This document shows positions 36,335 to 45,668 of a stretch of DNA of 64,000 nucleotides, piece after piece (within the stretch, counting starts at the first letter, position 1; each line of letters starts with the position of its first letter). The notes under the pieces are model-generated. The model worked only from the letters and a program-made list of their open reading frames with translations. It was not told the origin of the DNA and made no database searches. The position numbers and the translations under genes are program-made. This DNA comes from Bacteroidales bacterium Phil12 (GTDB lineage Bacteria; Bacteroidota; Bacteroidia; Bacteroidales; P3), in the NCBI GenBank assembly GCA_002633275.1, contig NWBO01000141.1, positions 1 to 64,000 of the forward strand. The letters run 5' to 3'.

Positions 36335-37546
36335 CTAAAAAATCTCAGTTAAAATCTTATTTGTCGCTCCTATATTTTCTTTAACATAATCTCCTGCAAT
36401 ATTAGCGGTATTCGTGTAAATAGTTTCATTATTCAGTAAATTAGTTAGCCACACTGATAAATTAGTTTCATTGATTATTTCTTTGGCTCCACCAAGTGCG
36501 ATAAGGTCTTGTGCTTCTTTGAATTTTTTATTATTAGGACCGAAAGCAACAGGTTTATTGAATACTGCCGCTTCCAATATGTTATGAATGCCTGCTCCAA
36601 AACCGCCACCGATATATGCAATGTCGCAAAGAGAATATAAAAACATAAGCATACCTATATTGTCTATGATAAGCACACGATAGTTTTTCGCATTTTCTTC
36701 ACTTAAAGACGAAAAAGCAATACTATTGTCAAACTGCGAAAGTAGTGTTGATATATGATTTTTATCTATCAAATGAGGGGCTAATATAATCTTCAAATCG
36801 TTCAGATTATCCGTTGCCTTTTTGATTATTTTCTCGTCCTCAGGCCACGAACTTCCTGCGATAAAAACTTTCTTGCCGTCTATGAATTTATTTATTATCG
36901 GAAAAGTTTTATGCTCCTTGCTCATAGAATAAACTCTGTCAAAACGGGTATCGCCACATATTTTGTTGTTTGTGTAGTTTATCGAATTTAGAAGAGATGC
37001 TGTTTTTTCATCTTGGACAAAAAACATATTGAATTTATTCAACTGTTTTCTAAACCAAGATGAATAAGGTTTGAAGATATAATGCTTTTCTCGCAGAATA
37101 AGACTTACCGAATACAATGGAGTGTTCTTTAACTCGAAGATATAATTCCACCAAAATTCGTATTTAACGAAAAACACCATATCGGGTTTTGCCAAAGCGA
37201 CGAAAAGTTTTGCATTTTTTATTGTATCAAAAGGCAGATAAACTACACAATCGGCATAAGCATAGTTTTGTCTTACTTCATAACCGGAAGGAGAGAAAAA
37301 TGTGAGTAGTATTTGGTATTCGGGCTTAGTTGTTTTGATTTCTTCGATAAGATTTCTTGCTTGTTCGAACTCACCAAGCGATGCACAATGAAACCATGCT
37401 GTTTTTTTGTTTTTATCCAATAGCGAGAGTTTTTGCCACGTCTGACTTTGCCCTTTACACATCGTGCGAATTTTTTCGCTGAACAATGCAGCGATATTAC
37501 ACGCCAAAGAAAAGATGATTATACCTAAATTATATATAAGTCTCAT
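36335..37546 (-). CDS. waaA: 3-deoxy-D-manno-octulosonic acid (Kdo) transferase
   Basis: 403 residues. The GT30 family enzyme adds Kdo to lipid A at the inner membrane. The N-terminus has a membrane-anchor-like start and WFHCASLGEFEQ near residue 51; later come VFFVKYEFWWN, VFIAGSSWPEDE, and GGGFGAGIHNILEAAVFNKPVAFGP typical of the C-terminal half. Near the C-terminus (about residues 356-377) a stretch with 7-residue periodicity (INETNL, SVWLTNL, LNNETIY) is encoded by three 21-bp repeat units in frame. It lies between an OMP gene and tamL, a lipopolysaccharide/outer-membrane setting. Confidence 0.93.
   Translation of the reverse strand: MRLIYNLGIIIFSLACNIAALFSEKIRTMCKGQSQTWQKLSLLDKNKKTAWFHCASLGEFEQARNLIEEIKTTKPEYQILLTFFSPSGYEVRQNYAYADCVVYLPFDTIKNAKLFVALAKPDMVFFVKYEFWWNYIFELKNTPLYSVSLILREKHYIFKPYSSWFRKQLNKFNMFFVQDEKTASLLNSINYTNNKICGDTRFDRVYSMSKEHKTFPIINKFIDGKKVFIAGSSWPEDEKIIKKATDNLNDLKIILAPHLIDKNHISTLLSQFDNSIAFSSLSEENAKNYRVLIIDNIGMLMFLYSLCDIAYIGGGFGAGIHNILEAAVFNKPVAFGPNNKKFKEAQDLIALGGAKEIINETNLSVWLTNLLNNETIYTNTANIAGDYVKENIGATNKILTEIF
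36417..36479. repeat. 21-bp-period array inside waaA, in frame
   Basis: Units at 36417, 36438 and 36459, the latter two beginning AAATTAGTT on the + strand. They encode part of the last C-terminal helical region of WaaA without shifting frame. Confidence 0.7.
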
Positions 37547-37601
37547 CGCAGGAATATATCAATTAAATATTGGTAGGGATAAAGATTAGCGTCAAACAAT
37601 A

Positions 37602-38399
37602 TTAGTAATAATATATTTTATCGGCCGAACGTCCGAAGAATGGAAACATCCAACCAACTTTTAATGTGAGCATGTGGTCGGTATAACGGGTATCGTCTCC
37701 GCCTTGCAAGTCGGCTTGATAATTACGGGTCATTTTAGTCCAAGCAATCTTCCAATCAATACCGACAAACCAGTTGGCGTAAGATTTTTTGCTTATATGA
37801 CGATAGCCTAAGAACAAACCGGTCATCGGGCCACGCATCTGACGGTCGTAAAGATATTTGTAATCGCCCTCCAATTGATAAACCCTACTTAAAGTTGCCT
37901 CATAAATAATTTGGTGTTGCAAGTAACCGCCCCACAGCGTAACTTCCAAACCGCTATTTGGGTTGCTGCCAAAAATTGGAAAGATTTTACCTATACCCAG
38001 ACACAAAGAAAGATTTCTGTTGTAAGCAACCACTCCTGCATCTGTCCCGTCCGAGCCAACGATTATAGGTTTTTCGCCCGTTGTGTATAATGTTGCCAAA
38101 TAATCTTTCATATGTTTTATGTTGTCTGAGCCAAACTGAAAACCAAAATCCACATTGATTATCCAGTTGTTTAACGTCTTCCAACCCAAATCGGCATTGA
38201 CATTGAAAAATGATGAATATCTGTTTCCCATTTCACCAAAAGGCATTGTCCAACCTACCGATGCTGCAAAGAATGGGGTAGATATATTTGTATCTTGCCC
38301 AGTTATTTTTGCAGCTTCCTTATCGTTTTGAGCTGATAGCCCGACAGATGATAACACCAATGCCAATATCATTATGGTAAATATTTTTGTCTTTTTCAT
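37602..38399 (-). CDS. Outer-membrane beta-barrel protein
   Basis: 265 residues. Signal peptide (1-23, ending GLSAQ). The mature part has repeated amphipathic strands with aromatic belts (NWIINVDFGFQFGS, LEVTLWGGYLQHQIIY, MTGLFLGYRHIS, MLTLKVGWMFPFFG), as in small 8-12-strand barrels of Bacteroidota. No substrate or named family is assigned. It starts 4 bases after the M14 peptidase stop and lies 55 bases before waaA, so it is likely part of the same operon. Confidence 0.7.
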   Translation of the reverse strand: MKKTKIFTIMILALVLSSVGLSAQNDKEAAKITGQDTNISTPFFAASVGWTMPFGEMGNRYSSFFNVNADLGWKTLNNWIINVDFGFQFGSDNIKHMKDYLATLYTTGEKPIIVGSDGTDAGVVAYNRNLSLCLGIGKIFPIFGSNPNSGLEVTLWGGYLQHQIIYEATLSRVYQLEGDYKYLYDRQMRGPMTGLFLGYRHISKKSYANWFVGIDWKIAWTKMTRNYQADLQGGDDTRYTDHMLTLKVGWMFPFFGRSADKIYYY

Positions 38400-38403
38400 T
38401 TTA

Positions 38404-39810
38404 TTATTGTTTTATGATTTTTCGAGTGATTATTTCTTGTTTGTTATTATACATTTTTATGATATATGAACCCGATTGTAGGTTTTGTATATCTATTGTC
38501 GTTAAAGGCGTGTTTATTACACCTTTGTCTGTAATCCGTGCATTGAGGTCAAATATTTCGTATCTCAAATTCTGATTTGACTGAACGTTTATAATGTTTC
38601 GTGCAGGCAATGGGTAGATTTGGATTTGTGGAGATAGTGTTTCGGTTAAGGACGTGTTTATCGGCGACAATTCCACGTTGTTTTCAGTTAGGACGTCGCC
38701 GATGGAAATTTCCATAGTCTTTGAATGATAACCGTCTTTTGAGAAAGTAACGGAATAAGTGCCGTTCAAAATCGGACGGAAATAGTATCCGTTATCGTTG
38801 GTATAAACTTGCGAAGAGTCTTTGTCGTGATTGTCTATGCTTACAATTACATCGTTTATCGGCTGATTGGTTATGCTATCTGTAACAATCCCTTGAAAAC
38901 CTATGTTGCAGTAATCGAAAAATGTAAATAATGAGTTTTTTAATCTATACCAATAATCGTTTAGCAATGATTCCTTGGGCATATAGTCCATACTTATTTC
39001 CAAAGTAATTTCTCTGCAATGAGCGAAATAAGTACTCCAATCTTGTCTTGAACCATAGATAACATACCAATCACCACCATTTACAACGCCGTTGTTATTA
39101 ACATCGGTAAAATAGTTACTGTAATCATTTTGCAGATGTTTAACAAAATTTTCGCCTAATGAGTCAAACCAAATTTTATCGGCGTGAGTCTTTTGATTTG
39201 AGCGATAAGTATCCCAAGGATAATTGAAAACTTCGCTGCCGGTGTGAATGTTGCAAGACATATTAAAGCGTTCCTTGTTTTGATATTCGATAAAGGCAGT
39301 GGTTTCTTTTTGTTGCAATTCTCCGTCAGAGTTAGTATTTGAGCGAATATCGGGAAAATTTCTATTCAAATCAACGTAATTGGCGTTATACCTTATGGCA
39401 TTTTTTACATTGTCGTTACCACCGTGCCAAGTGCCGTCGGGATTTGCAAAAGGACATATATAAATATCGGGCAAATTGGAAGTTATAATCAGTTCGGGGT
39501 TGTTTATCAAAGAATCAATCAAACGCAAAAGCATAACAGACCCCGTCAATTCGTTTCCGTGTATGGCAGCGGAATAAAAGAATTTAGGCTTGTTGAGATT
39601 ACTATTCGGTTCAGAGGAAATCTTCAAACATAAAATCAATCTATTGTTGATGCTTGTGCCGATAGTGTCCAAGCGGCAAATATCACTATGGTCTTTTGCT
39701 GTTTGTTGCATATAGGTTACAAAGGTACTGTAAGTAGGGTAGTATTCCCACTTTTCAGCCTTTGCAGATAAGCAATACAAAAATAATAACAACAAAAAAA
39801 TTCTTTTCAT
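38404..39810 (-). CDS. M14 zinc carboxypeptidase with T9SS sorting domain
   Basis: 468 residues from ATG 39810 (MKRIFLLLLFLYCLSAKA signal peptide); the eight residues further upstream in frame are not a good start. The M14 zinc ligands show as IHGNE (HxxE) near residue 85 and the later His in CNIHTGSEVF. The catalytic Glu is in REITLEIS. Then comes a carboxypeptidase-regulatory-like beta domain (GIVTDSITNQPINDVIVSI) and a C-terminal T9SS domain (IQIYPLPARNIINV...GSYIIKMY). It should trim C-terminal residues of extracellular peptides. It is the first gene behind the promoter at 39832. Confidence 0.9.
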   Translation of the reverse strand: MKRIFLLLLFLYCLSAKAEKWEYYPTYSTFVTYMQQTAKDHSDICRLDTIGTSINNRLILCLKISSEPNSNLNKPKFFYSAAIHGNELTGSVMLLRLIDSLINNPELIITSNLPDIYICPFANPDGTWHGGNDNVKNAIRYNANYVDLNRNFPDIRSNTNSDGELQQKETTAFIEYQNKERFNMSCNIHTGSEVFNYPWDTYRSNQKTHADKIWFDSLGENFVKHLQNDYSNYFTDVNNNGVVNGGDWYVIYGSRQDWSTYFAHCREITLEISMDYMPKESLLNDYWYRLKNSLFTFFDYCNIGFQGIVTDSITNQPINDVIVSIDNHDKDSSQVYTNDNGYYFRPILNGTYSVTFSKDGYHSKTMEISIGDVLTENNVELSPINTSLTETLSPQIQIYPLPARNIINVQSNQNLRYEIFDLNARITDKGVINTPLTTIDIQNLQSGSYIIKMYNNKQEIITRKIIKQ

Positions 39811-39831
39811 AAAGAAATCCGAATTAGGACG

Positions 39832-39839
39832 CAAAGGTA
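39832..39839 (-). promoter_or_regulatory. -7 element for the M14-OMP-waaA-tamL-glsA run
   Basis: Reverse-strand TACCTTTG, leader about 15 nt to ATG 39810. Confidence 0.55.
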
Positions 39840-40019
39840 CAAAAAAAACATATCATAAAAAGCAAACTTATTAAAATATTGTTGTTTTAGGGATATTTGT
39901 AAGAATTTTGTGGAGTTAATATTCATTAGACTGATAAATGACAGTGATTGTACGATTTTTGACAACAATTTTTGTTTTCTTACAATAAAGAGGGAGAAAA
40001 TAGAGTTTATAAATAGTTT

Positions 40020-40745
40020 ATGAGTGGAAAAATTTTCAAGATATTGTGTGTGATAATTGTTGGGGCATTGTGTTTAGTGTATGGTAATGATGCAAAAACG
40101 CAAAACGTTCCTCAAAATTCGCCTAAGTATGATACAAAGCCTGTTATCTTTGGTTGGTATGTGGGATTTAATACTATGTATTCAACTCTTTCCGGTAAAA
40201 AAAATATTCCTTACAACGATACCATTATGGCATTTCATTCCAATACGAAAGTAGGTGCTCAAATAGGGGTTTTGGCAGATTTGCGTATTTTTTCCTTTCT
40301 AAATCTTAGATTTTTGCCCAACATATCTTTCAGTGATAGGAATTTTACCTTTTTGATTAAAGACGGCGATAAATTTCGCGAAGCAAACCAAAATTTTGAG
40401 GTTATTTATTTGGATTTACCCATAGAGTTCAAACTTTCAGCTAAACGTTGGAACAATTTTCGCCCTTATGTGCTTGGCGGAATGAAATACGATTACGATA
40501 TGGGTTCCATAAGAAGAAAAAAAATAGGAGATAACGAGTTTTTATTCAAAATAAACGAAAGCGAATTGTTTTATACATTGGGTGTAGGCTTTGATTTTTA
40601 TTTTTCTTTCTTCAAAATGACTCTTGAAATCAAGAACTCTTTCGGTTTGACGGACGTTCTTAACAAGGACTACAAGACCGTTTATTCCGATTGTATAGAA
40701 AAAATGAAAAGTCAGATGTTTTCCATAAATTTAATATTCCAATAA
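40020..40745 (+). CDS. porT: PorT-like outer-membrane protein (T9SS component)
   Basis: 241 residues. Signal peptide (1 to about 27, ending AKTQ). An 8-strand barrel-like pattern follows: FGWYVGFNTMYSTL, GVLADLRIFSFLNLRFLP, YLDLPIEFKLSAKRWNNFRPYVLGG, LGVGFDFYFSFFKMTLEI. The combination YLDLP...KRxNNFRPYVxGG is typical of PorT of Porphyromonas gingivalis, needed for T9SS secretion. This fits the four T9SS cargo proteins in the window. The next gene starts 2 bases after its stop, so they are cotranscribed. Confidence 0.75.
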   Translation: MSGKIFKILCVIIVGALCLVYGNDAKTQNVPQNSPKYDTKPVIFGWYVGFNTMYSTLSGKKNIPYNDTIMAFHSNTKVGAQIGVLADLRIFSFLNLRFLPNISFSDRNFTFLIKDGDKFREANQNFEVIYLDLPIEFKLSAKRWNNFRPYVLGGMKYDYDMGSIRRKKIGDNEFLFKINESELFYTLGVGFDFYFSFFKMTLEIKNSFGLTDVLNKDYKTVYSDCIEKMKSQMFSINLIFQ

Positions 40746-40747
40746 CG

Positions 40748-42283
40748 ATGCGTAAGACCATACAAATTACACTGACTCCCGAAGATTATTACGACAAAAA
40801 TACTTTTGAAAACATTATTGCAAAAAAGAGCGGAATAAATAGCAAGTACTTGTCTTATATGATTAACAAGGAAAGTTTAGATGCTCGTAAAATGCCGGTG
40901 TATCATTTGGAAATTATAACCTCGTCTGATAACGATTTGCCAAATATTAATCCCGAGCCATTTTTGAATGTAAGCAATTCAATGCCTGTTGTTGTGGTGG
41001 GAGCAGGTCCTTGTGGGCTTATGGCAGCATTGAAACTTATTCAAAAAGGATTAAAACCTATAATCATAGAACGAGGTTCGGCGGTAGAGAAACGTAAAAA
41101 AGATGTTGCTTTGATTGTTAGGAACGAAGCCCTTAATGAAGAAAGCAATTTTTGTTTTGGAGAGGGCGGAGCAGGTACTTTTTCTGACGGCAAGTTATAT
41201 ACACGCAGTAGCAAAAAAGGTAATATCGAAGAAGTTTTGCAACTGTTTGTTTATTTCGGTGCAAACAAACAAATACTCTATCAATCACATCCGCATATAG
41301 GTACAGATGTCTTATCCCGAGTTGTTAAAAACATAAGAGAGAAAATACTGCAATGCGGCGGAGAATATAGATTCGATACCAAGGTTGTGGATTTTATTGT
41401 AAAAAATGATGAGGTTATCGGAGTAGTTACTGCAAATGGCGAAGAGATTTTAGCAAACAAAGTGATTTTGGCAACAGGGCATTCGGCAAGTGGTATATAC
41501 CAATTATTCTATGATAGAAATTGGCATATAGAAGCCAAACCTTTTGCAATGGGTGTAAGAGTTGAGCATCCGCAAGAAATGATAAACGCTAACCAATATC
41601 ATAACAAAAAATATTCAACACTACTTCCTCCTGCCGAATATTCATTGACAACAAACAATGAGGGCAGGGGTGTGTTTTCTTTTTGTATGTGTCCGGGAGG
41701 AGTGGTTGTTCCAACACCGGATAAAGAAGGTATAATGGTAGTTAATGGAATGTCTTCTTCCACAAGAGGCGGCAGGTTTGCAAATAGTGCGATAGTGGTT
41801 ACGGTAAATGAGGAAGACGCACAAGAGTTTAGTGATTTTGGAGCGTTGTCTTTATTGAAATTTCAGCAGCAATGGGAAAAAAATATGTATTTCGACAGAA
41901 GAATATGCCCGGCACAAAGGCTAAGCGATTTTGTAAATAACAAAGTTTCTTCGTCTTTATCGGAAAGTTCGTATAGGCCTTCTCTTGTCGCTTGTGATAT
42001 GAAAGAAAGATTGCCAAAAGTTGTAAGCAAAAATTTGCAGTTAGGTTTTGCTGTTTTTGATAGAAAGATAAAAGGATTTATTACAGACCAAGCCAATATT
42101 ATAGGATTGGAGAGCAGAACGTCTTCCCCTGTTCGTATTCCAAGAGATAAGGAAACGATGCAGCATACAACTCTAAAAAATCTTTATCCTTGCGGAGAGG
42201 GGGCAGGTTATGCGGGAGGAATAACGTCTTCTGCCATAGACGGAATAAATGCAGCGAAAAAGATAGCCGAAGCATTGGCGTAA
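40748..42283 (+). CDS. FAD-dependent oxidoreductase (COG2509 family)
   Basis: 511 residues from ATG 40748; the frame is open further upstream but overlaps porT. Residues 1 to about 75 form the family's N-terminal domain. The FAD-binding GAGPCG is at 85-90, followed by IIERG (Glu at the end of strand 2). FGEGGAGTFSDGKLYTR is the hallmark of these so-called uncharacterised FAD dehydrogenases, and the C-terminal LYPCGEGAGYAGGI contacts FAD. The substrate is unknown; cytosolic. The TAA stop is the first three bases of a 21-bp repeat array. Confidence 0.9.
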   Translation: MRKTIQITLTPEDYYDKNTFENIIAKKSGINSKYLSYMINKESLDARKMPVYHLEIITSSDNDLPNINPEPFLNVSNSMPVVVVGAGPCGLMAALKLIQKGLKPIIIERGSAVEKRKKDVALIVRNEALNEESNFCFGEGGAGTFSDGKLYTRSSKKGNIEEVLQLFVYFGANKQILYQSHPHIGTDVLSRVVKNIREKILQCGGEYRFDTKVVDFIVKNDEVIGVVTANGEEILANKVILATGHSASGIYQLFYDRNWHIEAKPFAMGVRVEHPQEMINANQYHNKKYSTLLPPAEYSLTTNNEGRGVFSFCMCPGGVVVPTPDKEGIMVVNGMSSSTRGGRFANSAIVVTVNEEDAQEFSDFGALSLLKFQQQWEKNMYFDRRICPAQRLSDFVNNKVSSSLSESSYRPSLVACDMKERLPKVVSKNLQLGFAVFDRKIKGFITDQANIIGLESRTSSPVRIPRDKETMQHTTLKNLYPCGEGAGYAGGITSSAIDGINAAKKIAEALA

Positions 42284-42385
42284 ATAGTATGTGATACTAC
42301 AAAATTGGTGTTAAACATTATCAAATTAGTGTTAAACATTGGTAAAATAATATTAAACATCAGTAAAACGATTAGTGGTACCGTT
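42281..42385. repeat. 21-bp-period array, five units
   Basis: Units at 42281, 42302, 42323, 42344 and 42365. Units 2 to 4 share TTAAACAT cores and begin AAATTGGT, AAATTAGT, AAAATAAT. The first unit carries the stop codon of the preceding gene. The rest of the gap (42386-42595) shows only the mltD promoter and a weak CCCC/GGGG hairpin near 42555-42572. Confidence 0.85.
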
Positions 42386-42535
42386 ATTGTACTATGTTTT
42401 AATAATATTTTATATTCTCTTTATTGCTGCTTTTGTAATATATGAGTGGTTATTTAACTTGTGAAAGATATTGCAGAACCATGCTTGTTTTGAATAATTA
42501 TTTTGTAGAACTCACGTGGTTTGAAAAAAATGTTG

Positions 42536-42543
42536 TAATTTTG
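42536..42543 (+). promoter_or_regulatory. -7 element for the lytic transglycosylase gene
   Basis: TAATTTTG, predicted start about 42550, leader about 45 nt; -33 not clear. Confidence 0.5.
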
Positions 42544-42595
42544 ACAACCTTAAATCCCCTCTGAGGTTGGGGTAACAAATAAATCAGACATAAAT

Positions 42596-44254
42596 ATGAC
42601 ACTATATAAAAAAATACTGTTGCTGTTGATTGCTGCTATTTCGTTACAGGTGGTTGTGGCTCAAAACGATGATGAAATATATTCCAACTTTGAACGTAAC
42701 TATAACGAGTTGCTGCAATCATACTATATGAAGACTAATGAGAAGCAGAACAATCAAAATTATTCGGGTACTACGTATGGTCGTAAAAAGGCATCGGAAC
42801 TGACGGACGATGAAATTAAAAATAGATTGAAAGTTATACCTTCTTGCGTACCTCTTGTATATAATTCTGTCGTAAGAAATCACATTGTATATTATATAGA
42901 CCGTATTGGGGACAGAGTTGGTGTGATGTTGGGCGTAAGTAAGTATTATTTTCCGATTTTCGAGAATATTTTGGACGCTTACGGTGTGCCGAGTGATTTG
43001 AAATACCTTGTTGTAATAGAATCGGCGTTTAATCCTAAGGCGGTATCTCGTGCGGGGGCAACAGGTCTTTGGCAGTTTATGTATGCAACGGGACGTAATT
43101 ACGATTTAAGGGTTAATAGTATTGTTGATGATAGACGAGACCCGATAAAATCGACTATTGCGGCGGCTCAATATCTTAAAGACTTATATTCTATTTATCA
43201 TGATTGGTCTTTGGTGTTGGCTGCATATAATTGTGGGCCTGGTAATGTCAATAAGGCTATCAAACGTTCGGGGGAAAATGACTTCTGGCAAATATATTCT
43301 TACTTACCAAAAGAGACAAGAAACTATGTACCTGCTTTTATTGCGGCGACGTATGCAATGAATTACGCCGATAAACACGGTATATGTGCAGCCAATTTAT
43401 CTAAACCTTTGGATTTGATAAACGATACTGTCAATGTTTCAAGAGATATTTATTTTGGTCAAATTGAAAAGGTTTTGGGTATATCCATAGACCAAATAAA
43501 AGAGATGAATCCTCAATATAAAATGAACTATATTCCGGGAACAACGGCTAAATACTCATTGCGTCTGCCACTTAAAAACATTGAGAAGTTTATTGAATTG
43601 GAAGATTCCATCGCTTCTACCGACACGAATGTGTATAATTTAAGGAATTTGGCTTCCGATGGTACGATTAAAATGAATGTAAATTGTGATTCACAATCGG
43701 ATGCGGTGTATATCACCAAAACAATTACTCATAAGGTACAATCAAGAGAAAGTTGGTCGTCCATTGCAAGAAGATATGGCGTTAGCGTTAGCGATTTGAG
43801 AAAATGGAACAGAAAAGTTAAGACAAACAAATTACGCAAAGGTACATTGCTTTCGGTAAAACAGCGTGTGGCTGTTGAAAAACAGAAATATATTCCACAG
43901 AGCGAAAGCGAAAAAGAGAGTATTGTTGAAGAAAGCATAACGGCTGCCGATAACGAGAACAATCAAGTGGAACAAATAACGGCAAACAACACTAACAAGT
44001 CTTCTGTTAATAACACTTCGTCTAAAAACAAAACCAATATTAACAGCAAAACAAATAACACTAAGGCGAATACTAATAACAAAAAAGCAACTAATCAGAA
44101 AACGTCTAAAACGCATACCGTTAAAAGCGGCGATACTATTACCAAGATTGCCGCAAGGTATAACACAACGGTTGAAAAAATTATGAAGTTAAACAATATG
44201 GATAAGAAATCTGCCGACAGACTTCGTTTAGGACAAAAGATAAAAGTAAAGTAA
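42596..44254 (+). CDS. mltD: Lytic murein transglycosylase (MltD type) with two LysM domains
   Basis: 552 residues. Signal peptide (1-22, ending VVVAQ). The SLT domain (about 115-260) has catalytic Glu 142 in VVIESAFNPKAVS, then GATGLWQFM, AAQYLKDLY and AAYNCGPGNV. Two LysM peptidoglycan-binding domains follow: about 385-430 (HKVQSRESWSSIARRYG) and 505-550 (HTVKSGDTITKIAARYN). An Asn/Thr/Lys-rich linker separates them. It cleaves glycan strands in the periplasm to 1,6-anhydromuramyl products. The SGNH hydrolase gene follows after 25 bases. Confidence 0.95.
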   Translation: MTLYKKILLLLIAAISLQVVVAQNDDEIYSNFERNYNELLQSYYMKTNEKQNNQNYSGTTYGRKKASELTDDEIKNRLKVIPSCVPLVYNSVVRNHIVYYIDRIGDRVGVMLGVSKYYFPIFENILDAYGVPSDLKYLVVIESAFNPKAVSRAGATGLWQFMYATGRNYDLRVNSIVDDRRDPIKSTIAAAQYLKDLYSIYHDWSLVLAAYNCGPGNVNKAIKRSGENDFWQIYSYLPKETRNYVPAFIAATYAMNYADKHGICAANLSKPLDLINDTVNVSRDIYFGQIEKVLGISIDQIKEMNPQYKMNYIPGTTAKYSLRLPLKNIEKFIELEDSIASTDTNVYNLRNLASDGTIKMNVNCDSQSDAVYITKTITHKVQSRESWSSIARRYGVSVSDLRKWNRKVKTNKLRKGTLLSVKQRVAVEKQKYIPQSESEKESIVEESITAADNENNQVEQITANNTNKSSVNNTSSKNKTNINSKTNNTKANTNNKKATNQKTSKTHTVKSGDTITKIAARYNTTVEKIMKLNNMDKKSADRLRLGQKIKVK

Positions 44255-44279
44255 TAACAAACAAGTCAGACTTACTAAG

Positions 44280-45641
44280 ATGAAAATCTCTAAACTCATC
44301 TTAACTTTTTCCGCAGTTTTATTGTTGTTGGGTGTTATCGTATTGGTATTTCCGAAAGGCGGATTTAAAATCGGGGCGTTGGAATTGAGGTTCCCAACAT
44401 TTGAGGAGTTGTTTTTAACAGAAAAGGTGCAGTATTCGGATATTGATGCTTTGTTTGATGAAGACACATCAAAACACAATCTTGATAAAGACGACAAACA
44501 AGTAAAAATAAAAGAAGATAATCTCGTTAAAATAGAACTTCCACAAGATAATCCCCATTATTTGGATAAACTATTTGCTTCGTTGGATAGCATAAGTATA
44601 AATAATGATAAGGTAAGAATTATTCATTACGGCGATTCTCAAATAGAAGGCGACAGAATTACGTCTTACTTACGTTTGCGTCTGCAAAATCAATTCGGCG
44701 GCAAGGGACAAGGCGAGATACCTCTGCATTCATTGTCCAATATTAAGAATGTAAGTTTTGAATATTCAGATAACTGGAATTTTTATTCAATTATAGATTT
44801 GGAGAAACACGATTTTCATCGCTATGGTCTTATGCAAGCAGCCACTGTTCCCGAAGATGAAAATTCTTTTGTAAAACTAAACTTCGCCAAAGCGATTAGC
44901 GGTGATATTACTTTGTATTATGGAAACCACAGCGAGAATGCTCAAATCGTTTTCGTTGCAAATAAAGACACATTGGCTTTGTATTCATTGGATAACGAAG
45001 TGTTACTTTCCAAACAAACCTGCCATATAACCAAGCCGACCAAATCACTGACTATTTCTGTCAATGGTCGTCCCGAATTGTATTCTTTGGATTTCAGCAA
45101 TGGCAGTGGAGTATATTTTGACAATGTGTCATTGAGAGGTTCATCGGGTTATGGCTTTAACAAAAACAATGTGGATTTCCTTTGCCGAATGGGTAATATG
45201 CTTAATGTTAGATTGATTATTCTTCAATTTGGTGTTAATGCCGTGCCGCAAGATGAACAGACTATTGTTTCTTCATATCAGTTCTACAAAACCAATCTCA
45301 AAAGACAAGTCGATTTCATTAAACGTACCAATCCGCAAGCGGCTATAATTATCGTCGGTATATCCGATAGAAGTCGTAAAAAGGGAGATGGCTATGAAAC
45401 TAACCCTAATATCCCAAAAATTCTCGCAGTTCAAAAGCAGGTTGCCCAAGAATGCGGCGTTGCTTTTTGGAATTTGTTTGAGGCTATGGGTGGGAATAAT
45501 TCCATGCCATCATGGGTGTTAAGGGACAAGCCGTTGGCGAATAAGGATTTTACACATTTCAACGATGCCGGAGCTAAATATGTCGGCGAGATGTTTTATA
45601 AAGCATTGGAAAACGCTTATAAAGATTACAAAACAAGATAA
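44280..45641 (+). CDS. SGNH/GDSL-family hydrolase
   Basis: 453 residues. An N-terminal membrane anchor (LILTFSAVLLLLGVIVLVF) places the rest in the periplasm. The GDS block (IIHYGDSQIEGDRITSYL, Ser about residue 121) and the final Asp-x-x-His (KDFTHFNDAG) bracket the catalytic domain, with an inserted beta domain. The Asn/Gly block is IILQFGVNA. Such proteins are esterases, often deacetylating or acetylating envelope polysaccharides. Position right behind the lytic transglycosylase suggests peptidoglycan or surface glycan as substrate (inference). Confidence 0.85.
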   Translation: MKISKLILTFSAVLLLLGVIVLVFPKGGFKIGALELRFPTFEELFLTEKVQYSDIDALFDEDTSKHNLDKDDKQVKIKEDNLVKIELPQDNPHYLDKLFASLDSISINNDKVRIIHYGDSQIEGDRITSYLRLRLQNQFGGKGQGEIPLHSLSNIKNVSFEYSDNWNFYSIIDLEKHDFHRYGLMQAATVPEDENSFVKLNFAKAISGDITLYYGNHSENAQIVFVANKDTLALYSLDNEVLLSKQTCHITKPTKSLTISVNGRPELYSLDFSNGSGVYFDNVSLRGSSGYGFNKNNVDFLCRMGNMLNVRLIILQFGVNAVPQDEQTIVSSYQFYKTNLKRQVDFIKRTNPQAAIIIVGISDRSRKKGDGYETNPNIPKILAVQKQVAQECGVAFWNLFEAMGGNNSMPSWVLRDKPLANKDFTHFNDAGAKYVGEMFYKALENAYKDYKTR

Positions 45642-45668
45642 ATAAATACATAAATATATCAACGAGTT

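Noticed and set aside
39915-39956. Two 21-bp units upstream of porT
   Set aside because: Only weak similarity (AGTGATT) and poor ends; not better than chance by eye.
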